The notes under the pieces were generated by a model that saw only the letters and a program-made list of their open reading frames with translations, ran no database searches and was not told where the DNA came from. This document shows, piece by piece, positions 48,449-57,795 of a stretch of 64,000 nt of DNA. Both the position numbers and the translations under genes were made by a program. Within the stretch, counting starts at the first letter, position 1, and the number at the start of each line of letters is the position of its first letter. Where the stretch lies: the NCBI RefSeq assembly GCF_000337815.1, contig NZ_AOLN01000018.1:248001-312000 (forward strand), given 5' to 3'. The stretch comes from Haloferax mucosum ATCC BAA-1512 (GTDB taxonomy: Archaea > Halobacteriota > Halobacteria > Halobacteriales > Haloferacaceae).

Positions 48449-50854
48449 GTGCAACCCACACCGGAAGTCGTCCTCGCGGTCGTCTTCCTGCCGTTTCTCG
48501 CCGCGGCGTTCACCCCTGCCGTCTATCGGCTCCTCGGTGAGCGCACGGCGTACTTCGCGGCCGCCGTCGCGTTGGTCACTCTCGGCCTCGTGACGGACCA
48601 GTATCTCGCGGGGGCAGATGGAACCGTTGCGTTCGAATGGATTCCCTCGCTCGGCGTCTCGCTGGCGTTTCACGTAGACGGGTTGGCGCTTCTCATCGCC
48701 TTCCTCGCCAGCGGTGTCGGCGTGCTCATCCTTACCTACTCGGGAGGCTACATGCACGGCGAGCCGGGCCAGGCGAAATACTACGCGACGCTGTTGGCAT
48801 TCATGGGGTCGATGCTCGGGGTGGCCCTCGCAGGCGACCTCATCGCCCTCTTCGTCTTCTGGGAGCTGACGAGTCTCTCGTCGTTCATTCTCATCGGTCA
48901 CTACACCGGGGAGAAAGCGTCCCAGTACGCCGCCCGGAAGTCGATGCTAATCACCGTCTCCGGTGGCCTGTTCATGCTAGTCGGCTTCCTCCTTTTGGTC
49001 TGGGCGTCCGGACAGACGACGGCCATCGAGGGGACGACCTACAGCATTCAGACACTCATCGCGCACGCGGACGCGATCCGCGAGGTGCTTTCCGCCTCCG
49101 GACTGCTCGTTCCCGTGCTCGTTCTCGTCGGTCTCGGCGCGGCGACGAAGTCCGCGCAGGTCCCGTTTCACGTGTGGCTTCCGAACGCGATGGAAGCCCC
49201 GACGCCGGTCTCGGCGTTCCTTCATTCCGCGACGATGGTCAAAGCTGGCGTCTACCTCGTCGGCCGCTTCCGACCGCTGTTCCTTCCGGAGGACGCGGCG
49301 GTCCTCGGCGAGTGGACGCTTATTTTCGCCGTGCTCGGCCTGCTGACGATGACCGTCGCGGCCATGCTCGCGGTGAGCGCGACCGACATCAAGGAACTGC
49401 TCGCGTACTCCACCGCCTCGCACCTCGGTCTCATCATCGCCGCGTTCGGCTTCGCAAACAGCTACGGTGCCGAAGCCGGCGCGTTCCACATCCTGAACCA
49501 CGCGAGCTTCAAGGCGGCGCTGTTCATGGTCGCCGGAATCATCGCTCACGAGGCCGGAACACGGAAGATTGACCGCCTCGGCGGGCTTCGGAAACACCTC
49601 CCAATTACGGCGGTTATCGCGGTCGTCGCATCGCTTTCGATGGCCGGGTTCCCGCCGTTCAACGGCTTCTACTCGAAGGAGCTGTTGTTCGAATCGACCT
49701 ACTACGCCGCAAAACACATGGGAGGTATCGCGTGGGTCTTCCCGGTCGTGGCGGTGTTCGGGAGCATCTTCACGTTCCTCTATTCCATCAAGTTCGCCTC
49801 GCTGTTCTTCGGCGACGAACCCGACGGACTGGGTCACGTCCACCGCCCGCCGATTGCGATGCTCGTTCCGCCGGCCATTCTCGGCGCGCTCGTGCTCGCA
49901 ATCTCGGCACAGCCGAACCTCTTCATCGAGGGTCTCGTCGGCGAGGTCTACGGGAGTGTCGTCCCCGGCGACGCGCACTCGTTTTCGGTGCACTTCCCCA
50001 CTGAACTGACGCCGTACGTCATCATGAGTATCATCACAATCGTCGTCGGCGCGGTGTCGTTCCCGTTCTACGACACCCTCCACGACGGTATCAACGCGGC
50101 CCTTCGCGGTCCGACTCGCGCCAACTGGTGGTACGATAACTTCGTCGAAGGCCTGACGACTACGAGCGTCGCGGTCACACCGAAGGTTCAGACCGGTCTC
50201 CTTCGCACGTACGCGACGTGGAGTCTCTTCGGCTTCGTCGCGCTCGCACTCGGCGGCTACGCGGCCGCCGGCCTGCAGATACCGGCCATCGACGGACTCA
50301 GCGTTTCGATCCCCATCGTGCTCGTCTTACTCGTGGCGCTCGTCGCCGCGTTCGCGGTGGACATCGCGCCGTCGCACGTCGCCGGTGTGCTGACGCTCTC
50401 TATCGTCGGCTTCATGGTCGCAATCTTCTACATCCTCGCGGACGCGCCCGACCTCGCGTTGACGCAACTCGTGGTCGAGACGCTCGTGTTGGTCATCTTC
50501 CTGCTCGTCTTGGACCGCCTTCCGGCGTTCTACGGCGACGCACCCGACAGGACCGTCTCCATCCGAGACGGGCTTCTCTCGTTGGCCGTCGGCACGACGG
50601 TGGCTCTCACCGTCCTCTTTTCGACGGATGCATCGCCAGACCCGCTCCTACAGCGGTTCTTCATCGAACGCGGGGGCGTCCCTGCCGAGCATCCGCCGTT
50701 CTTCGCGGACTTCGGCGGTGGGTCGAACATCGTCAACGTCATCCTCGTTGACTTCCGGGGAATCGATACGATGGGTGAGATTTCAGTCGTCGTGATGGCG
50801 TCACTCGCCATCTTGACGCTGGTTCGCATGCGTGGACAGGGTGAGACCCAATGA
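48449..50854 (+). CDS. mrpA: Na+/H+ antiporter subunit MrpA
   Basis: An ~801-residue membrane protein. The NuoL-like core spans ~1-560: FWELTSLSSFILIGHYTG with the conserved Glu and KSAQVPFHVWLPNAMEAPTP with the essential Lys. The C-terminal ~200 residues hold the MbhD/MbhE-like (DUF4040) segment (ADAPDLALTQLVVETLVLV), as in full-length MrpA. I chose the GTG at 48449 because the helix begins there; an in-frame ATG lies at 48404. It is the first gene of a seven-gene operon, coupled to mrpB by ATGA. The complex exports Na+ in exchange for H+. Confidence 0.92.
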   Translation: MQPTPEVVLAVVFLPFLAAAFTPAVYRLLGERTAYFAAAVALVTLGLVTDQYLAGADGTVAFEWIPSLGVSLAFHVDGLALLIAFLASGVGVLILTYSGGYMHGEPGQAKYYATLLAFMGSMLGVALAGDLIALFVFWELTSLSSFILIGHYTGEKASQYAARKSMLITVSGGLFMLVGFLLLVWASGQTTAIEGTTYSIQTLIAHADAIREVLSASGLLVPVLVLVGLGAATKSAQVPFHVWLPNAMEAPTPVSAFLHSATMVKAGVYLVGRFRPLFLPEDAAVLGEWTLIFAVLGLLTMTVAAMLAVSATDIKELLAYSTASHLGLIIAAFGFANSYGAEAGAFHILNHASFKAALFMVAGIIAHEAGTRKIDRLGGLRKHLPITAVIAVVASLSMAGFPPFNGFYSKELLFESTYYAAKHMGGIAWVFPVVAVFGSIFTFLYSIKFASLFFGDEPDGLGHVHRPPIAMLVPPAILGALVLAISAQPNLFIEGLVGEVYGSVVPGDAHSFSVHFPTELTPYVIMSIITIVVGAVSFPFYDTLHDGINAALRGPTRANWWYDNFVEGLTTTSVAVTPKVQTGLLRTYATWSLFGFVALALGGYAAAGLQIPAIDGLSVSIPIVLVLLVALVAAFAVDIAPSHVAGVLTLSIVGFMVAIFYILADAPDLALTQLVVETLVLVIFLLVLDRLPAFYGDAPDRTVSIRDGLLSLAVGTTVALTVLFSTDASPDPLLQRFFIERGGVPAEHPPFFADFGGGSNIVNVILVDFRGIDTMGEISVVVMASLAILTLVRMRGQGETQ

Positions 50855-51324
50855 GCGGCTCGTCCGGTCGTACGACGGTCATCTCACGGACCGTCGCGCG
50901 CATCGTCGTCCCGATCATCTTGGTGACGGCGATTGCGCTTTTGTTCCGCGGACACAACCTGCCGGGCGGCGGTTTCATCGGGGCCGTCCTCGCCGCCGCC
51001 GCCTTCGCGCTCGTGTACGTCATCTTCGGGCTGGAGTTCATCCAGCGCGAGATTCTCGACATCGCCCCCGACGGGTCAGAGCGACACCAACTCGTCGAGA
51101 GCTATCGCTGGATGGCCTCGCTCGGCCTCGCGCTCGCGGTCGCATCCAGCCTCGCACCGCTCGCATTCGACATGCCGTTCCTGACGCAGGGCGTGTTGTT
51201 CGTGGAGGGCATCCCGATTTACCACGAACTCGAAGTTGCGAGCGCGTTCGCCTTCGACATCGGCGTCTTCTTCGCCGTCGTCGGTGGCCTTCTCACGATT
51301 GTCGCGGAGGTCGGTAACGAATGA
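50851..51324 (+). CDS. mrpB: Na+/H+ antiporter subunit MrpB
   Basis: A 157-residue protein with four helices and the MnhB signature RGHNLPGGGFIGAVLAAAAF (~29-48). YRWMASLGLALAVASSLAP and a C-terminal GVFFAVVGGLLTIVAEVG follow. It is coupled by ATGA to mrpA and mrpC. Confidence 0.93.
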   Translation: MSGSSGRTTVISRTVARIVVPIILVTAIALLFRGHNLPGGGFIGAVLAAAAFALVYVIFGLEFIQREILDIAPDGSERHQLVESYRWMASLGLALAVASSLAPLAFDMPFLTQGVLFVEGIPIYHELEVASAFAFDIGVFFAVVGGLLTIVAEVGNE

Positions 51325-51665
51325 CACAAGTATTCCTCGCCGTCGTTCTCGGCGTTCTCTTCACCATCGGCACGTATCTCGTCCTCCGTCGGGACGTCGT
51401 ACGCGTCGTCTGGGGTATCAGCATCATCAGTCAATCGGCGAACGTCTACCTCGTCACCATGGGCGGGTTCGACGGTCTCGCGCCCATCCTCTCCGGTCAC
51501 GGTGGCGGCGATGTTGCGGCCACGTCGGACCCAATCGTTCAGGCGTTGGTGCTCACCGCCATCGTCATCGGATTCGGGACGACGGCGCTGGCTCTCGTCT
51601 TGACCTACCGGGTGTACGAGGAACACGGAACTATCGACATGTACGAACTCGGAGGTAGCAGATGA
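51321..51665 (+). CDS. mrpC: Na+/H+ antiporter subunit MrpC (NuoK-like)
   Basis: A 114-residue three-helix protein related to NuoK: VFLAVVLGVLFTIGTYLVL, GISIISQSANVYLV and DPIVQALVLTAIVIGFGTTA, the last the most conserved segment of the family. The loop in the middle is longer than in bacteria. Overlaps mrpB and mrpD by ATGA. Confidence 0.93.
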   Translation: MTQVFLAVVLGVLFTIGTYLVLRRDVVRVVWGISIISQSANVYLVTMGGFDGLAPILSGHGGGDVAATSDPIVQALVLTAIVIGFGTTALALVLTYRVYEEHGTIDMYELGGSR

Positions 51666-53365
51666 GTACGCTCGTCATCGCACCGCTCCTCGTGGCCCTC
51701 GTGACAGCCATTCTGACACTGCTCACGCGCCCGAGCGACATACTCCAGCGGACGGTCAGTCTGCTCGGCGCGGTCGGCTATCTCGTCGCCGTCGTCGCGC
51801 TGTTCGACGAGGTGATTCTCCCCCTCGGGAGCGAACCGGCCACGCTCGTCTATCAAGTCTCTAACTGGGCCGCGCCGTTCGGTATCTCGCTCGTCGCCGA
51901 CGCGCTCTCGGTGTTCATGCTGGCGCTCACCGGCTTCGTGTCGCTTCTGGTGCTCGTGTACTCCATCGCCTCGGTCGATGGGTTCGGCCAGCGACTCAGC
52001 TACCACCCGCTGTATCACTTCATGGTGGTCGGTGTGACCGGCTCGTTCCTCACCGGCGACATCTTCAACCTGTTCGTCTGGTTCGAGGTCATGCTCATGT
52101 CGAGTTACATCCTCGTGTTGTTCTACTCCGGGCGCGAGCACACCCGCGCGGCGCTCAACTACGTCGTGCTCAACCTCATCGGGAGCGCGGTGATGCTCAT
52201 CGCCATCGGTGGTCTCTACAGCACGACCGGCACGCTCAACATGGCCGACTTGGCCCAGCGACTCGCCGCGCCCGGCGCGTACGACGTTGCGCTCCTCCCG
52301 ACACTCGGTCTCTCCGCGGTGTTGTTTTCGGTCTTCGCGCTGAAGGCCGGTCTCGCACCCTTCCAGTTTTGGGTGCCGGCGGCCTACCGCGCCGCTCCGT
52401 CACCGGTGACTGCGATGCTCGCTGGTGTCGTGAAGAAGGTCGGCGTCTACGCCATCATCCGGCTGTACTTCACCATCTTCGCCGCGGCCGCTATCGACCT
52501 CTCGTTCCTCGGCATCTCCGGAAACTCCTTCCTCGGCTTCTTCGGCCCGGTCATGTTCGTCATGGCCGCGGTCAGCATCATCCTCGGCGGTATCGGGGCC
52601 GTCGGCCGCGACGACGTGGATGGTATCCTCGCGTTCTCCTCTATCAGCCAGGTGGGCTTTATCGTCCTCCCGCTTGCGGTGGCCGCGACCGCACCGTCCG
52701 AGACCGTTCGCGTGCTCGGCGTGACCGCCGCGCTCGTCTACGCGTTCAACCACGGTCTCGCCAAGAGCCTGCTGTTCCTCGCAAGCGGCACCATTCAGGA
52801 CACCATCGGAAGCGACCGCATCTCCGACCTCGGCGGTCTCGCAAACCGCGCACCGGTGCTCGCGGCGGGCTTCCTCCTCGGTGCGCTGACGCTCATCGGC
52901 GTCCCACCGCTTTCGGGCTTCTTCGGGAAGTACCTCGTCTTCCAAGCCGCCGCGGAGGCGTTCGCCGCCGGGGCCGCCGGTGCCGGACTCGCGCTTGCAG
53001 TCGCCCTCGCCGGTGCAATCTTGACCATCGCCTACTACACCCGCGCGTGGAACGCGGTGTTCTGGGGCCGCCCGAGCGACCTCGTGAACGCGGCGCTCCC
53101 TGACCGCTGGTCGATTGGCTCGCGTGACGTGGCGATGACCGACGGTGGCGACGGCAACCTCGAACGACTCGAACTCACCACGCAGGTGACGGTGGTCGTT
53201 GCGCTCGCGGTCGCCGCCATCGGCTTCGGCATCGGTTTCGAGGCGCTTTTTGCCACGGCCGACGCCGCGGCCCACGCCGCGCTCGATACGAACGGCTACA
53301 TCGACGCCGTGATGAACGGTCCAGGCGTCGGTCTCGAAGCCGCGACTGGAGGTGGCCACGCATGA
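51662..53365 (+). CDS. mrpD: Na+/H+ antiporter subunit MrpD (NuoN-like)
   Basis: A 567-residue ~14-helix antiporter-like subunit: WFEVMLMSSYILVLF with the key Glu, FALKAGLAPFQFWVPAAYRAAP with Lys, VAFNHGLAKSLLF-type helix with His/Lys, and a C-terminal helical tail. Together with MrpA it forms the proton/sodium pathways. Confidence 0.93.
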   Translation: MSTLVIAPLLVALVTAILTLLTRPSDILQRTVSLLGAVGYLVAVVALFDEVILPLGSEPATLVYQVSNWAAPFGISLVADALSVFMLALTGFVSLLVLVYSIASVDGFGQRLSYHPLYHFMVVGVTGSFLTGDIFNLFVWFEVMLMSSYILVLFYSGREHTRAALNYVVLNLIGSAVMLIAIGGLYSTTGTLNMADLAQRLAAPGAYDVALLPTLGLSAVLFSVFALKAGLAPFQFWVPAAYRAAPSPVTAMLAGVVKKVGVYAIIRLYFTIFAAAAIDLSFLGISGNSFLGFFGPVMFVMAAVSIILGGIGAVGRDDVDGILAFSSISQVGFIVLPLAVAATAPSETVRVLGVTAALVYAFNHGLAKSLLFLASGTIQDTIGSDRISDLGGLANRAPVLAAGFLLGALTLIGVPPLSGFFGKYLVFQAAAEAFAAGAAGAGLALAVALAGAILTIAYYTRAWNAVFWGRPSDLVNAALPDRWSIGSRDVAMTDGGDGNLERLELTTQVTVVVALAVAAIGFGIGFEALFATADAAAHAALDTNGYIDAVMNGPGVGLEAATGGGHA

Positions 53366-53958
53366 GTCGCCGCTGGCCAATTTCAGGGGTCGTCATGGCC
53401 ATCCTCTGGCTGTTCGTCCGCGGGACCGAACTCACGCCGGTGCGACTCTTCGAAGAGTTCCTCATCGGACTCGGCGTCGGGATGGGTATCGCGTACTTCT
53501 TCCGGCGATTCTACGCGGACGAGACGTCTGTCCGACGGAGCGCCCAGGCCGCACCCTACGCGGTGTTGTACCTGACGACGTTCCTCTGGGAACTCCTCAC
53601 GGCGAACATCGACGTGGCTCGACGGACGCTGTCGCCGTCGATGCCTATCGACCCGGCCGTCGTGGAGGTCCCGCTCCGCGTGCGTTCGGCCGTCGCCATC
53701 ACGACGATTGCGAACAGTATCACCCTGACTCCGGGGACGTTGACCATGGATTACGACGACGACACGAACACGCTGTACGTGCACAGCATCGACGGGAGCG
53801 ACCCCGACGGCATCCTCGAACCGATTCGCCGGTGGGAAGATTACGCGCTCGTCATCTTCGACGAAGAACTGAAGCCCGGCGACCCTGCGCCACAAGTGCA
53901 GGCCGACGGGGAAGACGGACAGACCGCGGCTGTCGCGGGAGGTGAGCAACATGGCTGA
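53362..53958 (+). CDS. mrpE: Na+/H+ antiporter subunit MrpE
   Basis: A 198-residue protein with two N-terminal membrane helices (VVMAILWLFVRGTELTP and FLIGLGVGMGIAYFF), then the MnhE domain with ITTIANSITLTPGTLTMDYDDD, which is its hallmark. The C-terminus is an acidic, soluble extension. Its end overlaps the mrpF start by eight bases. Confidence 0.9.
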   Translation: MSRRWPISGVVMAILWLFVRGTELTPVRLFEEFLIGLGVGMGIAYFFRRFYADETSVRRSAQAAPYAVLYLTTFLWELLTANIDVARRTLSPSMPIDPAVVEVPLRVRSAVAITTIANSITLTPGTLTMDYDDDTNTLYVHSIDGSDPDGILEPIRRWEDYALVIFDEELKPGDPAPQVQADGEDGQTAAVAGGEQHG

Positions 53959-54244
53959 CCCGGCGTACCTCTCGTTGTTGGACGACGCGTTGTTCGCCGG
54001 ACTCGTCCTTGCGGCGGGGCTGACGCTCCTCGTGAGTTACCGCGTCATTCGCGGGCCGACGGTTCCCGACCGCGTCGTCGCACTCGACACGATTGGGACG
54101 AACGTCGTCGCCATCGCCGCCCTGTACGCTATGTTCTCCGGGCAGGGCTTCTTCGTCGGTGTGAGCCTCGTGCTCGCCATTATCGGGTTTATCAGCACGA
54201 TTACCGTGGCTCGGTACGTCACGGAGGGGGACATCATCGAATGA
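53951..54244 (+). CDS. mrpF: Na+/H+ antiporter subunit MrpF
   Basis: A 97-residue three-helix protein with RVIRGPTVPDRVVALDTIGTN (~35-55, the PDR...D signature of MnhF), the same residues thought to contribute to the ion route. The ATG at 53951 is preferred over a GTG nine bases upstream. Confidence 0.92.
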   Translation: MADPAYLSLLDDALFAGLVLAAGLTLLVSYRVIRGPTVPDRVVALDTIGTNVVAIAALYAMFSGQGFFVGVSLVLAIIGFISTITVARYVTEGDIIE

Positions 54245-54627
54245 GCGCCGAAGCCACCGCCGCCGTGACGGTCGGTCCCGTCCGCGCGGCCCTCGTCGGC
54301 CTGCTTGTCCTCGTCGGAGGGTTCTTCCTCGTCGTCGGGACCATCGGCCTGCTTCGGTTCCCCACCATCTACAACCGGATGCACGCCACGTCGAAGGCGA
54401 CCACCCTCGGTGCGGCCTCTATCGCCCTCGCCGCGTCGGTGTACTACCTGCCGCACGGTGACGGACTGATGGCACTCGTGACGGTGCTGTTTTTGTTCCT
54501 CACCGCCCCGACCGGCGCGCACATGATTTCGCAGGCCGCCCAACGGATGGGCGTCCCATTCGTCGATGGCGTCGAATGGCCCGGTGACGAAGACGACCTG
54601 ATGACCGAAGCCGACGCCGACGACTAA
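54241..54627 (+). CDS. mrpG: Na+/H+ antiporter subunit MrpG
   Basis: A 128-residue three-helix protein with the MnhG signature GTIGLLRFPTIYNRMHATSK (~35-54) and TAPTGAHMISQAAQR. The end is acidic. It closes the mrpA-G operon and is convergent with coaBC, 7 bases apart. Confidence 0.93.
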   Translation: MSAEATAAVTVGPVRAALVGLLVLVGGFFLVVGTIGLLRFPTIYNRMHATSKATTLGAASIALAASVYYLPHGDGLMALVTVLFLFLTAPTGAHMISQAAQRMGVPFVDGVEWPGDEDDLMTEADADD

Positions 54628-54634
54628 TCGTCGG

Positions 54635-55807
54635 TCAATCCTCGGTCTCTTGTACGAGTACTGTTTTTAGTTCGGCCGCCACGCGAGCGCCGAGTCCGTC
54701 TTTCGAGCCGACGAACTCGCCCGTCTCGCCGTCGTGGACAATCAGTGCGCGCGTCTCCTCGGCACCCATCACCGAGGCGTCGTTGGCGACGACGAACGCG
54801 AGACCGACGCGGTCCATGATGCGTCTCGCCTCGCCGACCATCGCGTCGTCGTCCCCCGTCGTCTCAGCCTTGAAGCCGACGATGGGCAGGTCCGGATGCG
54901 ACTCACGAACCGTGTCGATGAGCTTCGGCGTGGGTTCGAGGTCAAGCGTGCGGGCCTCACCCGAGCGAATCTTCTGGTCGGCGGCATCGACGGTGAAATC
55001 AGAGATGGCCGCCGCAGAGACGAGCGCGTCCGCGCCGGCTTCGACCGCCGCCTCGACCGCATCGAGCATCTCGGCCGCCGATTCGATACCGAGCACGTCC
55101 GCGTAGTGAACGTCGCCGCCGTCGTGGACGAGCGTCACGTCCGCACCGCGGATGGCGAGCGCGCGGGCGACTGCGCGTCCCGTCCGGCCCGACGCGCGGT
55201 TCGACAGGGTTCGAATGGGGTCGATAGACTCCGTCGTCGCACCGGCGGTGACGACGACTGATTTCCCGGCGAGCGTCTGTTCCGACGTCGCCTTCGCAAC
55301 GCCGGTGATGACGGCCTCCTCGGTGGCGATTTTGGCTTTCCCCTCTTCGAGACGCGGGGTGACGAACTCGACGTCCCACGACCGCACGCGGTCGATGGCG
55401 TCTGCGACGCCCGGATGGTCGTACATCGGCTCGTGCATCGCAGGTGTGACGACGACCGGGACGCCGGCCCCGAGCGCAGTGGTCGCACAGGTCGTGACAG
55501 GCGAGTCGTCGATGGCGCTGGCTATCTTCCCGACCGTGTTGGCCGTCGCCGGCGCGACGAGAAAGACGTCCGCCCACCCGTCGCGGCCGCAGAGTTCGAC
55601 GTGTTCGACGCGACCGGTGATTTCTGTCACCACGTCGTGTTCGGTGGCGAACTCGACGGCCCACGGGTGGATGATTCCCGTCGATGCGTCGGTCATCACT
55701 GCACGAACCGACGCACCGTGCCGACGGAGTTCGTGCGCCAACTCGACGACTTTCACGGCCGCGATACTACCCGTCACCCCGAGCGCGACGTTCACACCTT
55801 CGAGCAT
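54635..55807 (-). CDS. coaBC: Bifunctional phosphopantothenoylcysteine decarboxylase/phosphopantothenate-cysteine ligase
   Basis: A 390-residue fusion for coenzyme A synthesis. The N-terminal flavoprotein CoaC (~1-180): ALGVTGSIAAVKVVEL, VAPATANTVGKIASAID (PASANT-like flavin site) and TPAMHEPMYDHP (MxxxM). The C-terminal CoaB (~185-390): VVVTAGATTESIDPIRTLSN RASGRTG region and VSAAAISDF with a catalytic Lys region nearby (QKIRSG). Archaea make phosphopantothenate by their own route, but use this ligase/decarboxylase. Confidence 0.93.
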   Translation of the reverse strand: MLEGVNVALGVTGSIAAVKVVELAHELRRHGASVRAVMTDASTGIIHPWAVEFATEHDVVTEITGRVEHVELCGRDGWADVFLVAPATANTVGKIASAIDDSPVTTCATTALGAGVPVVVTPAMHEPMYDHPGVADAIDRVRSWDVEFVTPRLEEGKAKIATEEAVITGVAKATSEQTLAGKSVVVTAGATTESIDPIRTLSNRASGRTGRAVARALAIRGADVTLVHDGGDVHYADVLGIESAAEMLDAVEAAVEAGADALVSAAAISDFTVDAADQKIRSGEARTLDLEPTPKLIDTVRESHPDLPIVGFKAETTGDDDAMVGEARRIMDRVGLAFVVANDASVMGAEETRALIVHDGETGEFVGSKDGLGARVAAELKTVLVQETED

Positions 55808-55908
55808 TCACTCGTCTCTGCGCCCGCTAGCGGTTAAAAGGATTCGCGTCCGCGAACACGGACTCGCACACGAGCACGAGCGAGGACTCAGAGCCGGATA
55901 GCGGCGAA

Positions 55909-56688
55909 CTACTCGTCTAGTCGTCCGAGTTCGTCGTCAACCAGGCTCGGATGTGTCCGCTGTGGTTCGGCGTGCGGTTCTGCGAAGAACGATTGCATGA
56001 CTGCGCGCGATTCTGCCTCGCGGCGTTCGCGCTCGTCGGCGTCGATTTCCTCACACGCCGGCGGGACCTCTCGCCCGCGGTCCGTGAAGTAGCCGGTCGG
56101 CGTCACCCAGTCGTTGTAGAACGGCGTCTCAGAGTCGTGGACGAGCGTGATGGCCGTTTCCGCGGCGTCGCCGGCGGCGACGACCGTCTGGTGGTAGATT
56201 TCGGTGATGCGGCCGGCGGCGTACAGTCCGGAGACGGCGGTTCGACCGCAGTCATCGACATCGACGTACGTTTTCGACCCGGCGTCTCGGAGTTCGACAC
56301 CGGTCCCTTCGAGATACGACGCGTCAGACCACGAAGCGGCGACGACCCGCGTGGCGGTAATCGATTCCTCGCCGGCTTCGGATTCGACCGTCGCACGGAA
56401 CCTCGGGTCGTCCGCGTCACCGAGGACGTCGAGCGCGACGACGCGCCCGGTCTGCCTGTTCGCGCCGCTCCGGTCTGCCTGCTCCGTGAGGAGGTCGGTG
56501 AACAGTCGGCTGTTGACGCCCGCGGGAAAGCCCGCCACGTTTTCGAGGTGCGCGTTTCGGCGGACGATAGACTCGCCTTCGTTCACGACGAGCGTATCGA
56601 GACCGGCACGTGCGAGAAACGTCGCCGCGGTAAGCCCTGCGACGCCACCGCCGACGACGAGGACATCCCGTGGTTGTGATTCGCTCAT
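55909..56688 (-). CDS. FAD-dependent oxidoreductase, thioredoxin-reductase-like but without CxxC
   Basis: A 259-residue protein with the FAD Rossmann motif VLVVGGGVAGLTAATFLARAG (residues 8-28, split) and the C-terminal FAD motif SGLYAAGRITEIYHQTVVAAG. It lines up with TrxR/AhpF-type FAD domains (NVAGFPAGVN) but the NADPH domain, which carries CxxC in TrxR, is missing: no CxxC is present and the length is ~60 residues short. Its electron donor and acceptor are unknown. It lies between coaBC and a hypothetical gene on the same strand. Confidence 0.83.
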   Translation of the reverse strand: MSESQPRDVLVVGGGVAGLTAATFLARAGLDTLVVNEGESIVRRNAHLENVAGFPAGVNSRLFTDLLTEQADRSGANRQTGRVVALDVLGDADDPRFRATVESEAGEESITATRVVAASWSDASYLEGTGVELRDAGSKTYVDVDDCGRTAVSGLYAAGRITEIYHQTVVAAGDAAETAITLVHDSETPFYNDWVTPTGYFTDRGREVPPACEEIDADERERREAESRAVMQSFFAEPHAEPQRTHPSLVDDELGRLDE

Positions 56689-56759
56689 ATCCGGAGATAG
56701 CCAAGCGGCGACTAAAGCCGTATGGGTGTTGCGAGCGACCGGCGTGGCGTCGGCGACCG

Positions 56760-57680
56760 TTACAGCTGTTGTGACGCGCCAGTGTCGTTGAGCCAGCGGT
56801 TTTCGATGGCTTCGACGCTGACGAGCCCCGCCGAGTCGCCGCCGGGGACGAGTTGCACTCGAAGCCGCCACCGGCCATCAGAAAGCGCCTCACCGCCGAT
56901 GAACCGAACCCCGAACTCCGGCGCACAGCGGCGCAGACAGACCGCAACTGGAAGCGTCGGGATGCGGCCGGTTCGCTCCGCGAGCGCGTACTGACCAACC
57001 GTGAGTTCCCACGTCTCGCCTGCGGTCTCCGGCGGGTCCGCGCCCGCTCGTCTCTCGTCCGTTTCGCACACCGAGCGCATCGAAAAGCCGTCGATGAACC
57101 CGACCGATTGAAGGGTTCGAAGCGTCACACCGACCGGATTTGGCGTTGTCCGCGGCGCAAAAAACGACGCGGCCGTCTCGATAACCGTCGTCTGTTCCGC
57201 CTGGGAGAGACGAACGTCGAGTTCGCTCATCAGACTCCACAGCATGGTCAGACAGAAATTGTCGTGGTCTTCGACGACCTCAGTCAGCGTGAGATACGTC
57301 TCCATCGCCGCCGATTCGACGACTCGGTGGCCCGTCTCCGCGAGCGCTTCGAACAGCGCCCCCGAGATATCGTGACAGAACGCGCTGTACCGAGCGTGTC
57401 TGTCACCCGAGTCTATCTCGAGCGGTTGCATCGGCCGCTCAGACAACTCGTTGACCAACGGCTCGTGGTACGGTACTCCGGGGTCGTACCGTCGAAGGAC
57501 AGCACGGTAGTCACTCACCAGCTCCGCGGCCTCGCCGGCGCTGTGCCGGTCAGGAAACTGTCGCCCAATTACCGCACCGGGTTCTGTCCCGGTCCGTCCG
57601 CACACAACTATGTAGTCGCCATCGGAACATGCCAGCGCCCGAATTTCGGACCTGATGTCCCGCAGCGTCCCCCCCACCAT
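56760..57680 (-). CDS. Haloarchaeal hypothetical protein with DUF7552-like N-terminus
   Basis: A 306-residue soluble protein. The first ~75 residues, TLRDIRSEIRALACSDGDYI and the YRAVLRRYDPGVPYHEPL region, look like a small haloarchaeal domain (DUF7552) found in several genomes, joined to a helical middle (~95-200, LFEALAETGHRVVESAAMETY) and a β-rich C-terminal third. Annotated in databases, as I recall, as DUF7551. No active-site motif is visible. Its start overlaps nothing; it is divergent from the SRPBCC gene. Confidence 0.72.
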   Translation of the reverse strand: MVGGTLRDIRSEIRALACSDGDYIVVCGRTGTEPGAVIGRQFPDRHSAGEAAELVSDYRAVLRRYDPGVPYHEPLVNELSERPMQPLEIDSGDRHARYSAFCHDISGALFEALAETGHRVVESAAMETYLTLTEVVEDHDNFCLTMLWSLMSELDVRLSQAEQTTVIETAASFFAPRTTPNPVGVTLRTLQSVGFIDGFSMRSVCETDERRAGADPPETAGETWELTVGQYALAERTGRIPTLPVAVCLRRCAPEFGVRFIGGEALSDGRWRLRVQLVPGGDSAGLVSVEAIENRWLNDTGASQQL

Positions 57681-57795
57681 TCGGCTGTAGGTCTCGACAG
57701 GGGCCGATTATATGTTGCGATTGCGATGATGTACGGGACGGGTCACCGAACCGCCAGCCCACAAGGCTTAGTTTACCCCGAGCAAATGCTGGTTC

